A DNA stretch of 64,000 bases from Methanothrix harundinacea 6Ac (lineage in GTDB: Archaea > Halobacteriota > Methanosarcinia > Methanotrichales > Methanotrichaceae), in the NCBI RefSeq assembly GCF_000235565.1, contig NC_017527.1, positions 2,356,001-2,420,000 of the forward strand. The letters are read 5' to 3'. The position numbers and the translations under genes were made by a program. Of the stretch, positions 25,135 to 33,808 are shown one piece after another (positions within the stretch are counted from its first letter, which is position 1; each line of letters opens with the position of its first letter). The notes under the pieces were generated by a model that had not been told where the DNA came from, did no database searches, and worked only from the letters and a program-made list of their open reading frames with translations.

Positions 25135-26013
25135 TCAGTCGAGGAGGCCGAACTTCTCGGCGTTGGCGTCGGCCATAGCCTGGACCTGGGCCAGGACCCG
25201 GGCCCCCGCCTCGCCCTTGAAGAGGTGCTTGTACCTCCCCTGGGTCTTGAGGTAATCCTCCACGGGCCTCTTCCTCCGGACCTTCGTCACCCCGGCGAGG
25301 GCCCCGTCGACGTACTCGTATAAAGGCCATAGGCAGGTCTCGACGACGAGCCTAGCCTGCTCGATGGTGTCCCCCGCCTCATAGCTCCAGCCGGTGATGC
25401 AGGGGGCGTTCACCTGGATGTAGGCGGGACCGTCGGCCGATAGAGACCTTCTGACCTTCCGCCGGAGGTCCACGGGGTAGGCGATGGAGGCGGTGGCGAC
25501 GTAAGGGACGCCGTGGGCTACGGCTATCGCCGGCAGGTCCTTCTTCGGCCTGGGGTTTCCTAGGCTCAGCTTCCCCGTGGGCGTCGTCGTCGTCTTAGCG
25601 CAGAAGGGGGTCGATCCGCTCCTCTGGACCCCGGTGTTCATGTAGGCCTCGTTGTCGTAGCAGACGTAGGTGATCCTGTGACCCCGGTCGAACATCCCCG
25701 ATATGGAGCCGAAGCCGATGTCGAAGGTGCTTCCGTCGCCGCCTATGACCAGGAGGTTTATGTCGGTCTTTTTGAACCTCTTGAGGGCCACCTCCACCCC
25801 GGAGGCGACGGCCGCGGGGTTCTCGAAGAGGGAGTGGATCCAGGGGACCCTCCAGGAGCTCTCTGGGAAGGGGGTCGAGGTGACCTCGAGGCATCCCGTA
25901 GGCGAGACGACGATGGTGTTGGGCCCCGCGGCGTCCAGGACGAGCTTTATCGCCGTGGGCATTCCACATCCTGCGCAGGCCCTGTGGCCGGGCGCAAACA
26001 AACTCTCTTCCAT
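25135..26013 (-). CDS. porB: Pyruvate:ferredoxin oxidoreductase, beta subunit
   Basis: The 292-residue subunit binds thiamine diphosphate (GGDGSTFDIGFGS with the GDG...N-type site, then CYDNEAYMNTG) and contributes cysteines for a [4Fe-4S] cluster (HRACAGCGMP near the N-terminus and further Cys in SPTGC and FCAK). The complex interconverts acetyl-CoA + CO2 and pyruvate with ferredoxin; in methanogens it mainly makes pyruvate for biosynthesis. It starts ten bases after porA ends. SGSTPFCAKTTTTPTGK is diagnostic for PorB and separates it from 2-oxoglutarate enzymes. Confidence 0.95.
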   Translation of the reverse strand: MEESLFAPGHRACAGCGMPTAIKLVLDAAGPNTIVVSPTGCLEVTSTPFPESSWRVPWIHSLFENPAAVASGVEVALKRFKKTDINLLVIGGDGSTFDIGFGSISGMFDRGHRITYVCYDNEAYMNTGVQRSGSTPFCAKTTTTPTGKLSLGNPRPKKDLPAIAVAHGVPYVATASIAYPVDLRRKVRRSLSADGPAYIQVNAPCITGWSYEAGDTIEQARLVVETCLWPLYEYVDGALAGVTKVRRKRPVEDYLKTQGRYKHLFKGEAGARVLAQVQAMADANAEKFGLLD

Positions 26014-26023
26014 GATAATCCTC

Positions 26024-27202
26024 CTAGAGACACTCTGGCTTCACGTCGAAGATCTCAAACTCGGCCTCGATCCCGGCGCCTCTGACCTTCGACGCCCTCT
26101 CGACGATCCTTCTTATCTGCTTGACCCCGATGTCCCGGCCGCCGAGGCCTGCCGCAAACCCGACGATCGGCACCCTGATGGGGCTGTTGTAGAAGGCTCC
26201 CTTGAGGTCGGTGAGGAGGGCGCTCTCGTACCCCATCGATACATCCTTTTCGATCGTCACTATGACCTCTGCATCCTTCAGGGCCTCCTTCAGCTCCTCC
26301 TCGGGGAAGGGCCGGTAGCTCCTGATCTTGACGAGGCCCACCTTCACCCCCTCGGACCTGAGGCCGTCGATCGCCTCCTTGACGGTCCCGACGACGGAGC
26401 CCATGGTGACGAGGGCGACCTCGGCATCCTCCATGGAGTAGGTATCGATGAGGCCGCCGTATCCGCGGCCGAAGACCTCCTCAAACTCCTTTGAGACCAG
26501 AGCGATCTTCTTTTTAGCCCTCTCCATCGCCTGGTACTGGAGGTACTTGAACTCTGTAAACCAGCTCGGGTCGGCGAAGGCTCCGAAGGTCTTGGGGTCT
26601 TTCGGGTCGAGGACGTCCTCGGGCCGATAGGGCGGGAGGAACTCTCTGACCTTCTCGATATCCAAAAACTCCACCGGCTCGTAGACGTGGGTGAGGATGA
26701 ACCCGTCCATGCAGGCCATGGAGGGGGTGAGGATCTTCGGGTCCTCGGAGATCTTGTAGAGCTGGGGGGTGAGGTCCATCGCCTCCTGGACGTTCTCGGC
26801 GTAGATCTGGATCCAGCCCGCCTCCCGGGCGGCCATGGCGTCCTGCTGATCGTTCCAGATGGAGAGGGGGGCGCTGAGGGCCCGGTTCACCGTCGTCATG
26901 ACGATGGGAAGCCTCATCCCCGAGACGTTGAAGAGGACCTCGAACATCAGGGCGAGCCCCTGGGAGGTGGTCGAGGTGTAGGTTCGGGCTCCAGCGGCGG
27001 ACGCCCCGATGAGGGAGGAGAGGGAGGAGAACTCCGACTCGACGTTGATGTACTGGCAGTCGAGCTTTCCGTCGGCGACGAACTCCGAGAGGTGCTCGAC
27101 GATGTGGGTCTGGGGGGTGATCGGATAGACCGATATGACGTCGGGAGAGCAGCACCGGACGGCATCGGCTATCCCATAGGATCCTTCTACCACTTTCTTC
27201 AT
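26024..27202 (-). CDS. porA: Pyruvate:ferredoxin oxidoreductase, alpha subunit
   Basis: This is the 392-residue alpha subunit, containing the pyrimidine-binding and transketolase C-terminal domains. YPITPQTHIVEHLSE near the N-terminus and SSLIGASAAGARTYTSTTSQGL are typical, as is ALVTMGSVVGTVKEAID in the C-terminal third. The start ATG at 27202 follows directly on the porD stop. Length is normal. It works with porC, porD and porB, all in the same operon. Confidence 0.96.
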   Translation of the reverse strand: MKKVVEGSYGIADAVRCCSPDVISVYPITPQTHIVEHLSEFVADGKLDCQYINVESEFSSLSSLIGASAAGARTYTSTTSQGLALMFEVLFNVSGMRLPIVMTTVNRALSAPLSIWNDQQDAMAAREAGWIQIYAENVQEAMDLTPQLYKISEDPKILTPSMACMDGFILTHVYEPVEFLDIEKVREFLPPYRPEDVLDPKDPKTFGAFADPSWFTEFKYLQYQAMERAKKKIALVSKEFEEVFGRGYGGLIDTYSMEDAEVALVTMGSVVGTVKEAIDGLRSEGVKVGLVKIRSYRPFPEEELKEALKDAEVIVTIEKDVSMGYESALLTDLKGAFYNSPIRVPIVGFAAGLGGRDIGVKQIRRIVERASKVRGAGIEAEFEIFDVKPECL

Positions 27203-27463
27203 CTACTTCTCCTCCAGGACCATGGTGATCGCTCCCCTCGGACATTCGTGGGCGCAGACGCTGCACCCCTTGCAGTAGTCCAGATCCGGAACGAAGTTCC
27301 CATCGATCTGGTGGATGCAGCTCTCGGGGCAGTAGATCTCGCAGAGGCTGCACTTGATGCACTTGGCGTGATCGAAGACGGGAACGAAGGTTCTCCAGGC
27401 GCCGGTCTTGGTGATCTCGGAGCTCCCCGGCTCCACCACCATCCTAACTTCGCATCTAGTCAT
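27203..27463 (-). CDS. porD: Pyruvate:ferredoxin oxidoreductase, delta (ferredoxin-like) subunit
   Basis: The 86-residue protein has two [4Fe-4S] motifs, [12 protein letters not shown] and [12 protein letters not shown], which pass electrons to external ferredoxin. The four-base overlap with porC and immediate contact with porA show tight coupling. Confidence 0.97.
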   Translation of the reverse strand: MTRCEVRMVVEPGSSEITKTGAWRTFVPVFDHAKCIKCSLCEIYCPESCIHQIDGNFVPDLDYCKGCSVCAHECPRGAITMVLEEK

Positions 27464-27999
27464 CGGCTGACCCCCTCGTAAGCGGTCTTTATGGCTGCCA
27501 GGTTCTTCTCGCCCAGGGAGCCGCTGAACCGGCTCAGAATCGCCTTGTTTACGCTCTCGAGGCTCACCTCGCCGGTGGCGCCGCAGAAGGCTCCGAGCAT
27601 GGTGGTGTTGACGATCGGCCTCCCCAGCTTCTCGAGGGCGATCCTGGTGGCATCGATGGTGACGACCTCCGCCCCGGTCTTGAGCTTGAGGTCCTTTGGA
27701 TCCCTGTCGGTGTTGATGATGATCTTCCCCTCCGGCTTGAGGCCGCTCGCCACGTCTACGACCTCCAGGAGGGTCACATCCTGGACGATGACGTAATCGG
27801 GCTCGTAGATCTGGCTTCTGATCCGGATCGGCTCGCTGGCAATTCGGGCAAAAGCCATGACTGGAGCGCCTCGCCGCTCCACACCAAAGGCGGGGAAAGC
27901 CTGGGAGTACTTTTTATCCTCAAAAGCCGCAATTGCTATCAATTCAGCAGCAGTGACAGCTCCCTGGCCACCCCGGCCGTGAAATCGAATCTCCTTCAA
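27460..27999 (-). CDS. porC: Pyruvate:ferredoxin oxidoreductase, gamma subunit
   Basis: The protein has 179 residues from TTG 27999, chosen because a strong ribosome site (GGAGGTCAG) lies seven bases upstream and the family begins [14 protein letters not shown]. The ORF stays open to 28305, but that extension runs across the divergent promoter and reads as low-complexity Ser-rich sequence. The subunit contains the GRGGQG motif and [13 protein letters not shown]. It is first in the operon porC-porD-porA-porB. Confidence 0.95.
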   Translation of the reverse strand: MKEIRFHGRGGQGAVTAAELIAIAAFEDKKYSQAFPAFGVERRGAPVMAFARIASEPIRIRSQIYEPDYVIVQDVTLLEVVDVASGLKPEGKIIINTDRDPKDLKLKTGAEVVTIDATRIALEKLGRPIVNTTMLGAFCGATGEVSLESVNKAILSRFSGSLGEKNLAAIKTAYEGVSR

Positions 28000-28082
28000 C
28001 CGGCTGACCTCCTCATCGGCGTGAGGCGGGGACAGGATATAGCCTTTTCGGAGACGGAATCGACGGCGGCGCATCACCACAT

Positions 28083-28090
28083 TTTTATAT
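28083..28090 (+). promoter_or_regulatory. TATA-like element in the divergent porC / conserved-gene spacer
   Basis: TTTTATAT lies 30-38 bases before ATG 28121, followed by the ribosome site AAGGAGAG. The 121-base spacer must also hold the por operon promoter on the other strand. Confidence 0.45.
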
Positions 28091-28120
28091 CCGACGGGAG
28101 CCTTAAGGAGAGAGTTTCCC

Positions 28121-28843
28121 ATGAAGGATGATGCTGAAGAGGAGAACGATAGAGACGAACTGGAGGGCGACGGCGAGCTGCTCTTCGCGGTGAAGGCGGC
28201 CCAGCAGAGCCTCCCCGAGGGGACGGGCCCCAACGTCTGGGAGGTCCTCGCCTTCGTGGAGGGGATGGCCCCCTTCATCGATAAGGAGACCCTGATCAAG
28301 CTCAAATGCGCAAGCTGCGACCACTACGCCCCCGCCTTCTTCTCCGGAGAGGAGGAGTTAGGCGTCGTGGAGCCGCGAGCCTACTGCCACTCCAAAAGGC
28401 AGCCCCTCCATCACCTCAGCCTCTTCACCATAGCGAAATGCCCGGAACACTCCCGGGAGGAGCAGGAACAGCTGATGGATCTGGCGAACTCGGTGGTGGA
28501 GGAGGACCTCCGGCCAGCCCTCGCCGACAAGAAGCTCTACGACAGGAACGCCTTCGCCAGCTACGATGTCGACTACCGGACGATCTCGAAGAGGAACATG
28601 GCCTGCATCTTCTTCGGCCACCGGGACGAGGGGGAGTTCGTAGAGAGCGGGATCCGGGTCTGCATTCTCAGGAGGCTGGACCCGGGCTTCGGCGAGGATA
28701 CCGCCAAGATCAGGGCGGTCCAGACCTACGGCCGGCCCGTCATGGTGGTGATGGCCGCCCGCCAGATCCGGCGACAGATGGATATCGACGAGGTCTTCGA
28801 AGGGATCGCCGAGAAAAGGGAGATGGACATCGTCTATCTCTGA
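28121..28843 (+). CDS. Conserved hypothetical protein with possible zinc site
   Basis: The 240-residue soluble protein has ATG 28121 behind AAGGAGAG. Cysteine/histidine pairs KCASCDHY (about 66-73), AYCHSK and AKCPEH could bind a metal. The C-terminal half is alpha/beta ([24 protein letters not shown], then [17 protein letters not shown]). Divergent transcription from the por operon may mean shared regulation. I do not recognise a family with known function. Confidence 0.75.
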   Translation: MKDDAEEENDRDELEGDGELLFAVKAAQQSLPEGTGPNVWEVLAFVEGMAPFIDKETLIKLKCASCDHYAPAFFSGEEELGVVEPRAYCHSKRQPLHHLSLFTIAKCPEHSREEQEQLMDLANSVVEEDLRPALADKKLYDRNAFASYDVDYRTISKRNMACIFFGHRDEGEFVESGIRVCILRRLDPGFGEDTAKIRAVQTYGRPVMVVMAARQIRRQMDIDEVFEGIAEKREMDIVYL

Positions 28844-28900
28844 TCTCTTCTTGGCTTCGATCATAAGTACTAAATAACTAATTGAAGGATGTTTATTGCA

Positions 28901-30712
28901 ATGGCAGACTGCATAGTGCCCGATACGAGCGTCGTGATCGACGGCAGGGTTTCGGCCAGGGTCGTCAGCGGCGAGTTTATGGGCAAAAGAGTTGTAGTCC
29001 CCGAGGCGGTGGTGGCGGAGCTGGAGGCCCAGGCAAACCACGGCCGCGAGACGGGGATCAAGGGGCTTGAAGAGCTGAGACGCCTCTCGGAGCTGGCGAA
29101 GGCCGGGAAGATCGAGCTGGAGTACGTGGGGGTGAGGCCGGACCTGGACCAGATCAAGCTCGCCGGAGGCGGCGAGATCGACGCCATGATCAGGGACGTG
29201 GCCCTGGAGATAGGGGCCTACTTCCTCACCAGCGACTCCATCCAGTCGAGGGTGGCGGGGGCGATGGGGCTGGAGGTGGAGTACGTCCGACCCCAGCGGG
29301 AGGAGATCAAGCAGATCTCCCTGGAGAAGTACTTCACCCCGGATACCCTCTCCGTCCACCTGAAGGAGGGGACGATCCCCATGGCCAAGAGGGGGAAGGT
29401 CGGCGAGTTCAGCCTCGTAAAGATCGGAAATAGGAACCTCAGCGAGAGGGACCTCCGGGATATGGTGAGGGAGATCTTCGAGAGGGTCAAGTCCGACCCG
29501 GGCGCCCACATCGAAATGGAGAAGATCGGCGCCGCCGTCGCCCAGCTCGGCCCCATGAGGATCGCCATCGCCCGGCCACCCTTCTCCGACGGCCTCGAGA
29601 TAACGGCGGTGAGGCCCGTGGCCAGGGTCGACCTGGAGGACTACCGCCACAGCGACGAGCTGAAGGCGAGGCTGAAGGAAGCCCACAGGGGGATCATGAT
29701 CGCAGGCCCCCCCGGCTCGGGGAAATCCACCTTCGCCGCCGGGGTCGCCAAGTACCTCCAGAAGTGCGACCACATCGTCAAGACCCTGGAGGCTCCAAGA
29801 GACCTCCAGGTCCCGCCGGAGATCACCCAGTACGGACCCCTGGAGGGGTCGATGGAGGCCTCCGCCGACATCCTCCTCCTGGTGAGGCCCGACTACACCA
29901 TCTACGACGAGGTGAGGAAGACGAACGACTTCCAGGTCTTCGCCGACCTGAGGATGGCGGGGGTCGGGATGATCGGGGTCGTCCACGCCAATAAGCCCAT
30001 CGACGCCCTCCAGAGGCTGATCGGCAGGGTCGACCTGGGGATGATCCCCCAGGTGATCGACACTATCGTCTTCATCGAGAAGGGGGAGGTGACGAAGGTC
30101 ATGGACGTCGAGTTCATGGTGAAGGTCCCCTCGGGGATGACGGAGGCGGACCTCGCCAGGCCCGTCATCGTCGTCAAAGACTTCGAGACCGGGAAGGCGG
30201 AGTACGAGCTCTACACCTACGGCGAGGAGATCGTCATCATGCCGATCTCCCCCGAGGGGAAGAAGCCCGCCTCCTGGGACCTCGCCACCCTCCAGGTCCA
30301 GAAGGAGATGGCTACCCACCTCAAGGGCCCCTTCGAGGTGGAGATGATCAGCGACTCCTCGGCGGTGGTGAAGGTCCAGGAGAACGAGGCGGCGAGGATC
30401 ATAGGCAAGTCCGGCAAGAGGATCGAGGAGATCGAGCGGACCCTGGGGATCCACATCGACGTCCAGACCTTCGACGGCCGGGAGGAGCCCCTGGCGCCCC
30501 ACATCGAGGACACCGGCCGCCACCTGGCGATCTGGGTCGGCGGAAAGCCCGGCGAGCGGGTGGAGATCTTCCTCGGAAAGGAGCCGGTCTTCACCGCCAC
30601 CGTCGGCCGGAGGGGCGACATCCGGATGGTGAAGTCCTCAGACCTGGCAAAGCAGATCATGCTGAGGCTGAAGCACGGCGAGAAGCTGGAGGCGAGGAAG
30701 ATCCGGGAGTGA
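28901..30712 (+). CDS. PIN domain - PilT-like ATPase - KH domain protein
   Basis: The protein has 603 residues from ATG 28901 (ATG 28889 is in frame; GAAGGATG fits the later start better). The N-terminal PIN domain (VPDTSVVIDGRVS, Asp8; VVAELEAQA, Glu40; YFLTSDS, Asp112) is a predicted RNase. The central secretion-type ATPase has the Walker A sequence GPPGSGKS (269-276) and a Walker B-like DILLLVRPDYTIYDEVRKTNDF. The C-terminal KH domain has AARIIGKSGKRIEEIE. This three-part architecture is conserved in archaea and thought to act in RNA handling or ribosome-linked processing, but its exact function is unknown. Confidence 0.92.
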   Translation: MADCIVPDTSVVIDGRVSARVVSGEFMGKRVVVPEAVVAELEAQANHGRETGIKGLEELRRLSELAKAGKIELEYVGVRPDLDQIKLAGGGEIDAMIRDVALEIGAYFLTSDSIQSRVAGAMGLEVEYVRPQREEIKQISLEKYFTPDTLSVHLKEGTIPMAKRGKVGEFSLVKIGNRNLSERDLRDMVREIFERVKSDPGAHIEMEKIGAAVAQLGPMRIAIARPPFSDGLEITAVRPVARVDLEDYRHSDELKARLKEAHRGIMIAGPPGSGKSTFAAGVAKYLQKCDHIVKTLEAPRDLQVPPEITQYGPLEGSMEASADILLLVRPDYTIYDEVRKTNDFQVFADLRMAGVGMIGVVHANKPIDALQRLIGRVDLGMIPQVIDTIVFIEKGEVTKVMDVEFMVKVPSGMTEADLARPVIVVKDFETGKAEYELYTYGEEIVIMPISPEGKKPASWDLATLQVQKEMATHLKGPFEVEMISDSSAVVKVQENEAARIIGKSGKRIEEIERTLGIHIDVQTFDGREEPLAPHIEDTGRHLAIWVGGKPGERVEIFLGKEPVFTATVGRRGDIRMVKSSDLAKQIMLRLKHGEKLEARKIRE

Positions 30713-30771
30713 AGAATTCTCCATCCGAGTCCAGTTCCAGGAAGGATAGAAAAGAGGTGGAGAGATAGAAA

Positions 30772-31119
30772 ATGGAACCGAATAAGGAATCGGCCTCCCC
30801 CGATGGGCTCAAAGGCCGGCCCATCAGGCTGGCTGATCTCGTGGGCTACCAGAAGGGGGCTGTGGTCAGCAGGACCCTCATCGATGAAAGGACGGGGACG
30901 GTGACCCTCTTCGCCTTCGACGAGGGGCAGCGGCTGAGCGAGCATACCGCCCCCTTCGACGCCGTGGTGAACGTCATCGAGGGGGAGGCGGAGATCACCA
31001 TCTCCGGGGAGGCGATGAGGCTCTCCGGCGGGGAGATGGTGATCATGCCAGCAGGCGAGCCCCACTCAGTCGCCGCCGTCAAGCCCTTCAAGATGATCCT
31101 CACCATGATAAGGTCGTGA
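30772..31119 (+). CDS. Small cupin-domain protein
   Basis: The 115-residue single-domain cupin starts at ATG 30772 with a GAGGTGGAG ribosome site. The two cupin motifs are partial: HTAPFDAVVNVIEGEAEI (motif 1, with one His and Asp) and PAGEPHSVAAV (motif 2, with His). The metal site therefore has fewer histidines than catalytic cupins, so a binding or regulatory role is possible. It follows the PIN-ATPase gene by 59 bases. Confidence 0.85.
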   Translation: MEPNKESASPDGLKGRPIRLADLVGYQKGAVVSRTLIDERTGTVTLFAFDEGQRLSEHTAPFDAVVNVIEGEAEITISGEAMRLSGGEMVIMPAGEPHSVAAVKPFKMILTMIRS

Positions 31120-31139
31120 GATTCCGAGGATGGCATCAG

Positions 31140-31290
31140 GGCAGGGAGAAAATCGAGCTGCTCCTCCTCTTCAGCCGGAAAGAAGAGGAGAAAGGAAGGA
31201 TAGGGGAGATCTTGGAGATGGTGGGGCTCGGTGATCGGGGAGATCATCTGCCAGGCCAGCTATCCGGGGGCGAGATGCAGGCGGTGCTAG
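31140..31290 (+). pseudogene. Fragment of an ABC-transporter ATPase
   Basis: In the frame just after the cupin gene, ILEMVGLGDRGDHLPGQL followed by SGGEMQAV is the classical helical-domain/ABC-signature region (LSGGE-Q) of an ABC ATPase. No Walker A precedes it and no Walker B follows: the frame passes straight into the complement of the next gene. It is a leftover of a deleted transporter gene. Confidence 0.65.
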
Positions 31291-32144
31291 ATTCTTGCCG
31301 GTGGAGGGCTGACCTCTCTCTCCTCCCCAGCCCCCAGGTCGAAGAGATCCGAATAAAGCTCGGAGATCCCCTGGAGGGCCTTATATCCCCTGGCGGTGAT
31401 CATGTAGTCCCCCCTCTCATGCCTCTGAATGATCATCCGGGCCTCCGATAGCTTCTGGAGGTGGAAGAGGAGGTTTCCGCCCCGCAGCCCCGTCAGCTTC
31501 GAGAGGGCCGAGAAGCTCTTCGTCTCCAGGGCGAGGGCCTTCATAATCTGGAGCCTCTGACCGCTCCCGAGAGGATCGAGAAGCCCCCGGACCGCCCCCT
31601 CTTCGTCGAGATCCTCGATCGAGCCCCTCTCGATATCCGGGTCTCGATACACCCGGAGGGAGCGGAAGAGATCAACCTGCTTCTCCAGGAGCCTTCCCGC
31701 CTCCGAGAAGCATCTAGCGCACTCCTCCCTGGGGGCCTTCCTCCTCATATCCTCCATCTTCGACCTGGCCCCTCCTATCGCCTCCTCCGATATCCCCCCG
31801 GCCTTGATGTGGTGGAGGTTCCCCTTCAGGAGGTCGGAGAAGAGGGCTTTGCAGACGGCCTTCATCTGACAGTCCCCGACCATATTCGCCTCCAGCCCCC
31901 CCTCGATCTCGTCGAGGGCGTAGCCGAGGATCGCCCTGCTGTAGTCGACTCTACACCCATCGAGGATCGAGGAGAGATGCTGCTGGTTTGACCTCTCCGC
32001 GAACCTCAAGAGCTCCTCATGGACGGCCTCGAGCTTCAACCTGATGTCGGCGACATCCCTCTCCAGATCCGAACCCATGAAAAGATCCCTCCCCTCCGGG
32101 GTAAAAAGGTTTCCATCCTGTATTTCTGAGTCAATTCGATACAT
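31287..32144 (-). CDS. ArsR-like wHTH transcriptional regulator with long N-terminal domain
   Basis: The protein has 285 residues from ATG 32144. The first ~190 residues are helical with Cys-containing segments (ILDGCRVDYS, GDCQMKAVCKALFSD, REECARCFSEAGR) that may sense metal, redox state or a ligand. Residues ~200-270 form a winged helix (GSGQRLQIMKALALE, SALSKLTGLRGGNLLFHLQKL, ARMIIQRHERGDYMITARGYKAL). The domain order resembles the large euryarchaeal family of predicted regulators with a helical sensor. It is divergent from the MTH865-like gene across a 77-base promoter region and may control it. Confidence 0.82.
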   Translation of the reverse strand: MYRIDSEIQDGNLFTPEGRDLFMGSDLERDVADIRLKLEAVHEELLRFAERSNQQHLSSILDGCRVDYSRAILGYALDEIEGGLEANMVGDCQMKAVCKALFSDLLKGNLHHIKAGGISEEAIGGARSKMEDMRRKAPREECARCFSEAGRLLEKQVDLFRSLRVYRDPDIERGSIEDLDEEGAVRGLLDPLGSGQRLQIMKALALETKSFSALSKLTGLRGGNLLFHLQKLSEARMIIQRHERGDYMITARGYKALQGISELYSDLFDLGAGEEREVSPPPARI

Positions 32145-32177
32145 CGGCGTGACCCTTGTATAGTTTCATGACGCTAA

Positions 32178-32187
32178 AGTATAAATT
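32178..32187 (+). promoter_or_regulatory. TATA-like element of the MTH865-like gene
   Basis: AGTATAAATT lies 35-44 bases before ATG 32222 in the short spacer shared with the divergent regulator gene. Confidence 0.5.
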
Positions 32188-32221
32188 AGTAACCCGCCAT
32201 AGGAGAGGATGGTGAAAAACC

Positions 32222-32461
32222 ATGAGCATAAGAGATGAGATCCACGCCCAGATCGAGGGAGCCCTCAAGGACGCGAAGTTCCCCATAAAAACCCCCGACG
32301 AGCTTCTGGCGGCCATGCCTCAGGGTGCGGCCACCAGGTGCAAGGCCGGAGATTGCGAGCTGACGGCAGCAGACGCCGGAAAGGTCCTGAAGGAGACGGA
32401 CTTCCCCTTCAAGAGCGCAAAAGAGGTCGCCGACGTCATCGTCGAGAGGGCGGGGCTCTGA
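32222..32461 (+). CDS. MTH865-family protein
   Basis: The 79-residue protein matches the archaeal MTH865 family: an EF-hand-like pair of helix units, FPIKTPDELLAAMPQGA and FPFKSAKEVADVIVERA, with KAGDCELTAADAGKVL between. The structure of the family is known but its function is not. A ribosome site GGAGAGG precedes the ATG. The divergent ArsR-like regulator is its only close neighbour. Confidence 0.9.
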   Translation: MSIRDEIHAQIEGALKDAKFPIKTPDELLAAMPQGAATRCKAGDCELTAADAGKVLKETDFPFKSAKEVADVIVERAGL

Positions 32462-32563
32462 AGGCCGCCCCAAACCTCCCTTCTGCTCCCTCCCCACTTT
32501 TTTTCCCAGCGTATCGAGAAGGTTTATATTCCTTATATAGTTGGGGTGCAGGGGTAGAGAAAA

Positions 32564-32583
32564 CCCCGGTCTTTAGGCCGGGG
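32564..32583. repeat. Left-end hairpin of the second tnpB-only element
   Basis: CCCCGGTC / GGCCGGGG with a TTTA loop and one G-T pair, ~60 bases upstream of tnpB. Confidence 0.6.
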
Positions 32584-32644
32584 ATGAATCGTACCCCGCC
32601 TTATGTCATGAATCTTAAATACTTTAACAGCATAAGTGAGTGTA

Positions 32645-33775
32645 ATGCTTAAAGCCTTCAAATATAGGATCTATCCGACAAAAGCACAGCGGTCTAAGAT
32701 GGAACAGACCTTGGAGCTGTGTAGATGGACCTATAACGAGACTTTAGCATATCGAAAAAACTCTTTCGAACAACAAGGCAAATCCATATCTAAGTATGAG
32801 ACTCACAACTTGCTTCCAGTGTGGAAGAAAAACAAACCAGAACTAAATGAGGTATTCTCTCAAACCCTCCAGAACGTCCAAGAACGGGTAGATCTGGCCT
32901 TTAAAGCGTTCTTCCGAAGGGTCAAAGCAGGAGAGACCCCAGGGTATCCCAGGTTCAAAGGAAAAGGATGGTACGATTCGTTCACCTATCCACAGCTGGG
33001 ATTCAAACTGTCTTTCGGGAAGCTGCGTCTCTCCAAGATCGGAGATATCAAGATCAAGCTCCACCGACCCATCGAAGGTAAAATCAAGAGGTTAACCGTT
33101 CGGAGATCATCGACCGGAAAATGGTTTGCCTGTTTCTCAGTGGAGATCGACGATCCTCCGAAGCCTCCCTGGAAAGATGGGTTGATGGCGGGCATCGATG
33201 TGGGGCTGGAGAGTTTCGCTACACTGTCCAACGGAGAGAAGATCGATAACCCACGGTTCTTCAGATCTGAGGAGAAGGCGTTGGCCAAAGCTCAAAGACG
33301 ACTATCCAAATATGAGAAAGGAACTCCTGAGAGGTGGAAAGCTCTCAAAGTCGTCCAGCGGACCCATGAGCGGATTGCCAACCGCAGATACGATTTTGCT
33401 CATCAAGTCAGTCATAACCTGGTCGAAAGGTTTGGGCTGATTGCTTTCGAGGATCTGAGTATCACGAACATGCTTAAGAACCACTGCCTGGCTAAAGGCA
33501 TATCAGACGCTGCCTGGAGGATGCTAGTAATAACCACATCGTACAAGGCTGAGAGCGCCGGTTCGAAAGTGGTTCTAGTAGATCCTAGGAACACAAGTCA
33601 GCTATGTTCCAGGTGCGGTCTTAAAGTCAACAAGTCGCTATCGGATCGGGTCCATGAATGTCCTCAATGTGGGCTGGTCATGGACCGTGACGAGAATGCG
33701 GCGATAAACATTTTGAGACTGGGGCTACAGTCTCTGCCAAAAGCTAGAAGCTCCGCCCTTCAGGGCGGGGAGTAG
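32645..33775 (+). CDS. tnpB: TnpB RNA-guided nuclease
   Basis: The protein has 376 residues from ATG 32645 (GTG 32636 is also in frame). The RuvC triad is intact: Asp185 (AGIDVGLESF), Glu269 (IAFEDLSI) and Asp349 (DRDENAA). Zinc-ribbon cysteines are 321, 324, 339 and 342. It is close to the 366-residue TnpB at 3.4 kb through nearly the whole length (for example DSFTYxQxGF, KIGDIKIKLHR). The last codons lie in the right-end hairpin, and the TAG stop is the TAG of GAGTAGTCAC, so the gene and the element end together. Confidence 0.93.
   Translation: MLKAFKYRIYPTKAQRSKMEQTLELCRWTYNETLAYRKNSFEQQGKSISKYETHNLLPVWKKNKPELNEVFSQTLQNVQERVDLAFKAFFRRVKAGETPGYPRFKGKGWYDSFTYPQLGFKLSFGKLRLSKIGDIKIKLHRPIEGKIKRLTVRRSSTGKWFACFSVEIDDPPKPPWKDGLMAGIDVGLESFATLSNGEKIDNPRFFRSEEKALAKAQRRLSKYEKGTPERWKALKVVQRTHERIANRRYDFAHQVSHNLVERFGLIAFEDLSITNMLKNHCLAKGISDAAWRMLVITTSYKAESAGSKVVLVDPRNTSQLCSRCGLKVNKSLSDRVHECPQCGLVMDRDENAAINILRLGLQSLPKARSSALQGGE
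33753..33768. repeat. Right-end hairpin of the second tnpB-only element
   Basis: CCGCCCT / AGGGCGG with a TC loop, overlapping the 3' end of tnpB. It is probably part of its guide RNA scaffold. Confidence 0.65.
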
Positions 33776-33808
33776 TCACACAGAAGAGCTATAGATCTAT
33801 GGTGGAAT

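Larger units (their letters stand above)
32564..33779 (+). mobile_element. IS605-type element with tnpB only, second copy related to the first IS
   Basis: An intact tnpB is flanked by a left hairpin (32564-32583) and a right hairpin (33753-33768), followed by GAGTAGTCAC, almost the same ending as GAGTGGTCAC in the IS at 4.57 kb. No tnpA is present. The element sits between the MTH865-like gene and a regulator gene and may supply or separate their transcription. The outer left boundary is not resolved. Confidence 0.8.

Noticed and set aside
28358-30523. 721-codon ORF on the minus strand
   Set aside because: It is the complement of the PIN-ATPase-KH gene; the peptide is low-complexity Leu/Asp/His-rich and matches no family. 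A typical GC-rich shadow frame.
31116-31451. 111-codon ORF as a complete gene after the cupin gene
   Set aside because: Only the segment before 31290 resembles an ABC ATPase; the rest is the complement of the ArsR-like regulator. Kept only as a fragment.
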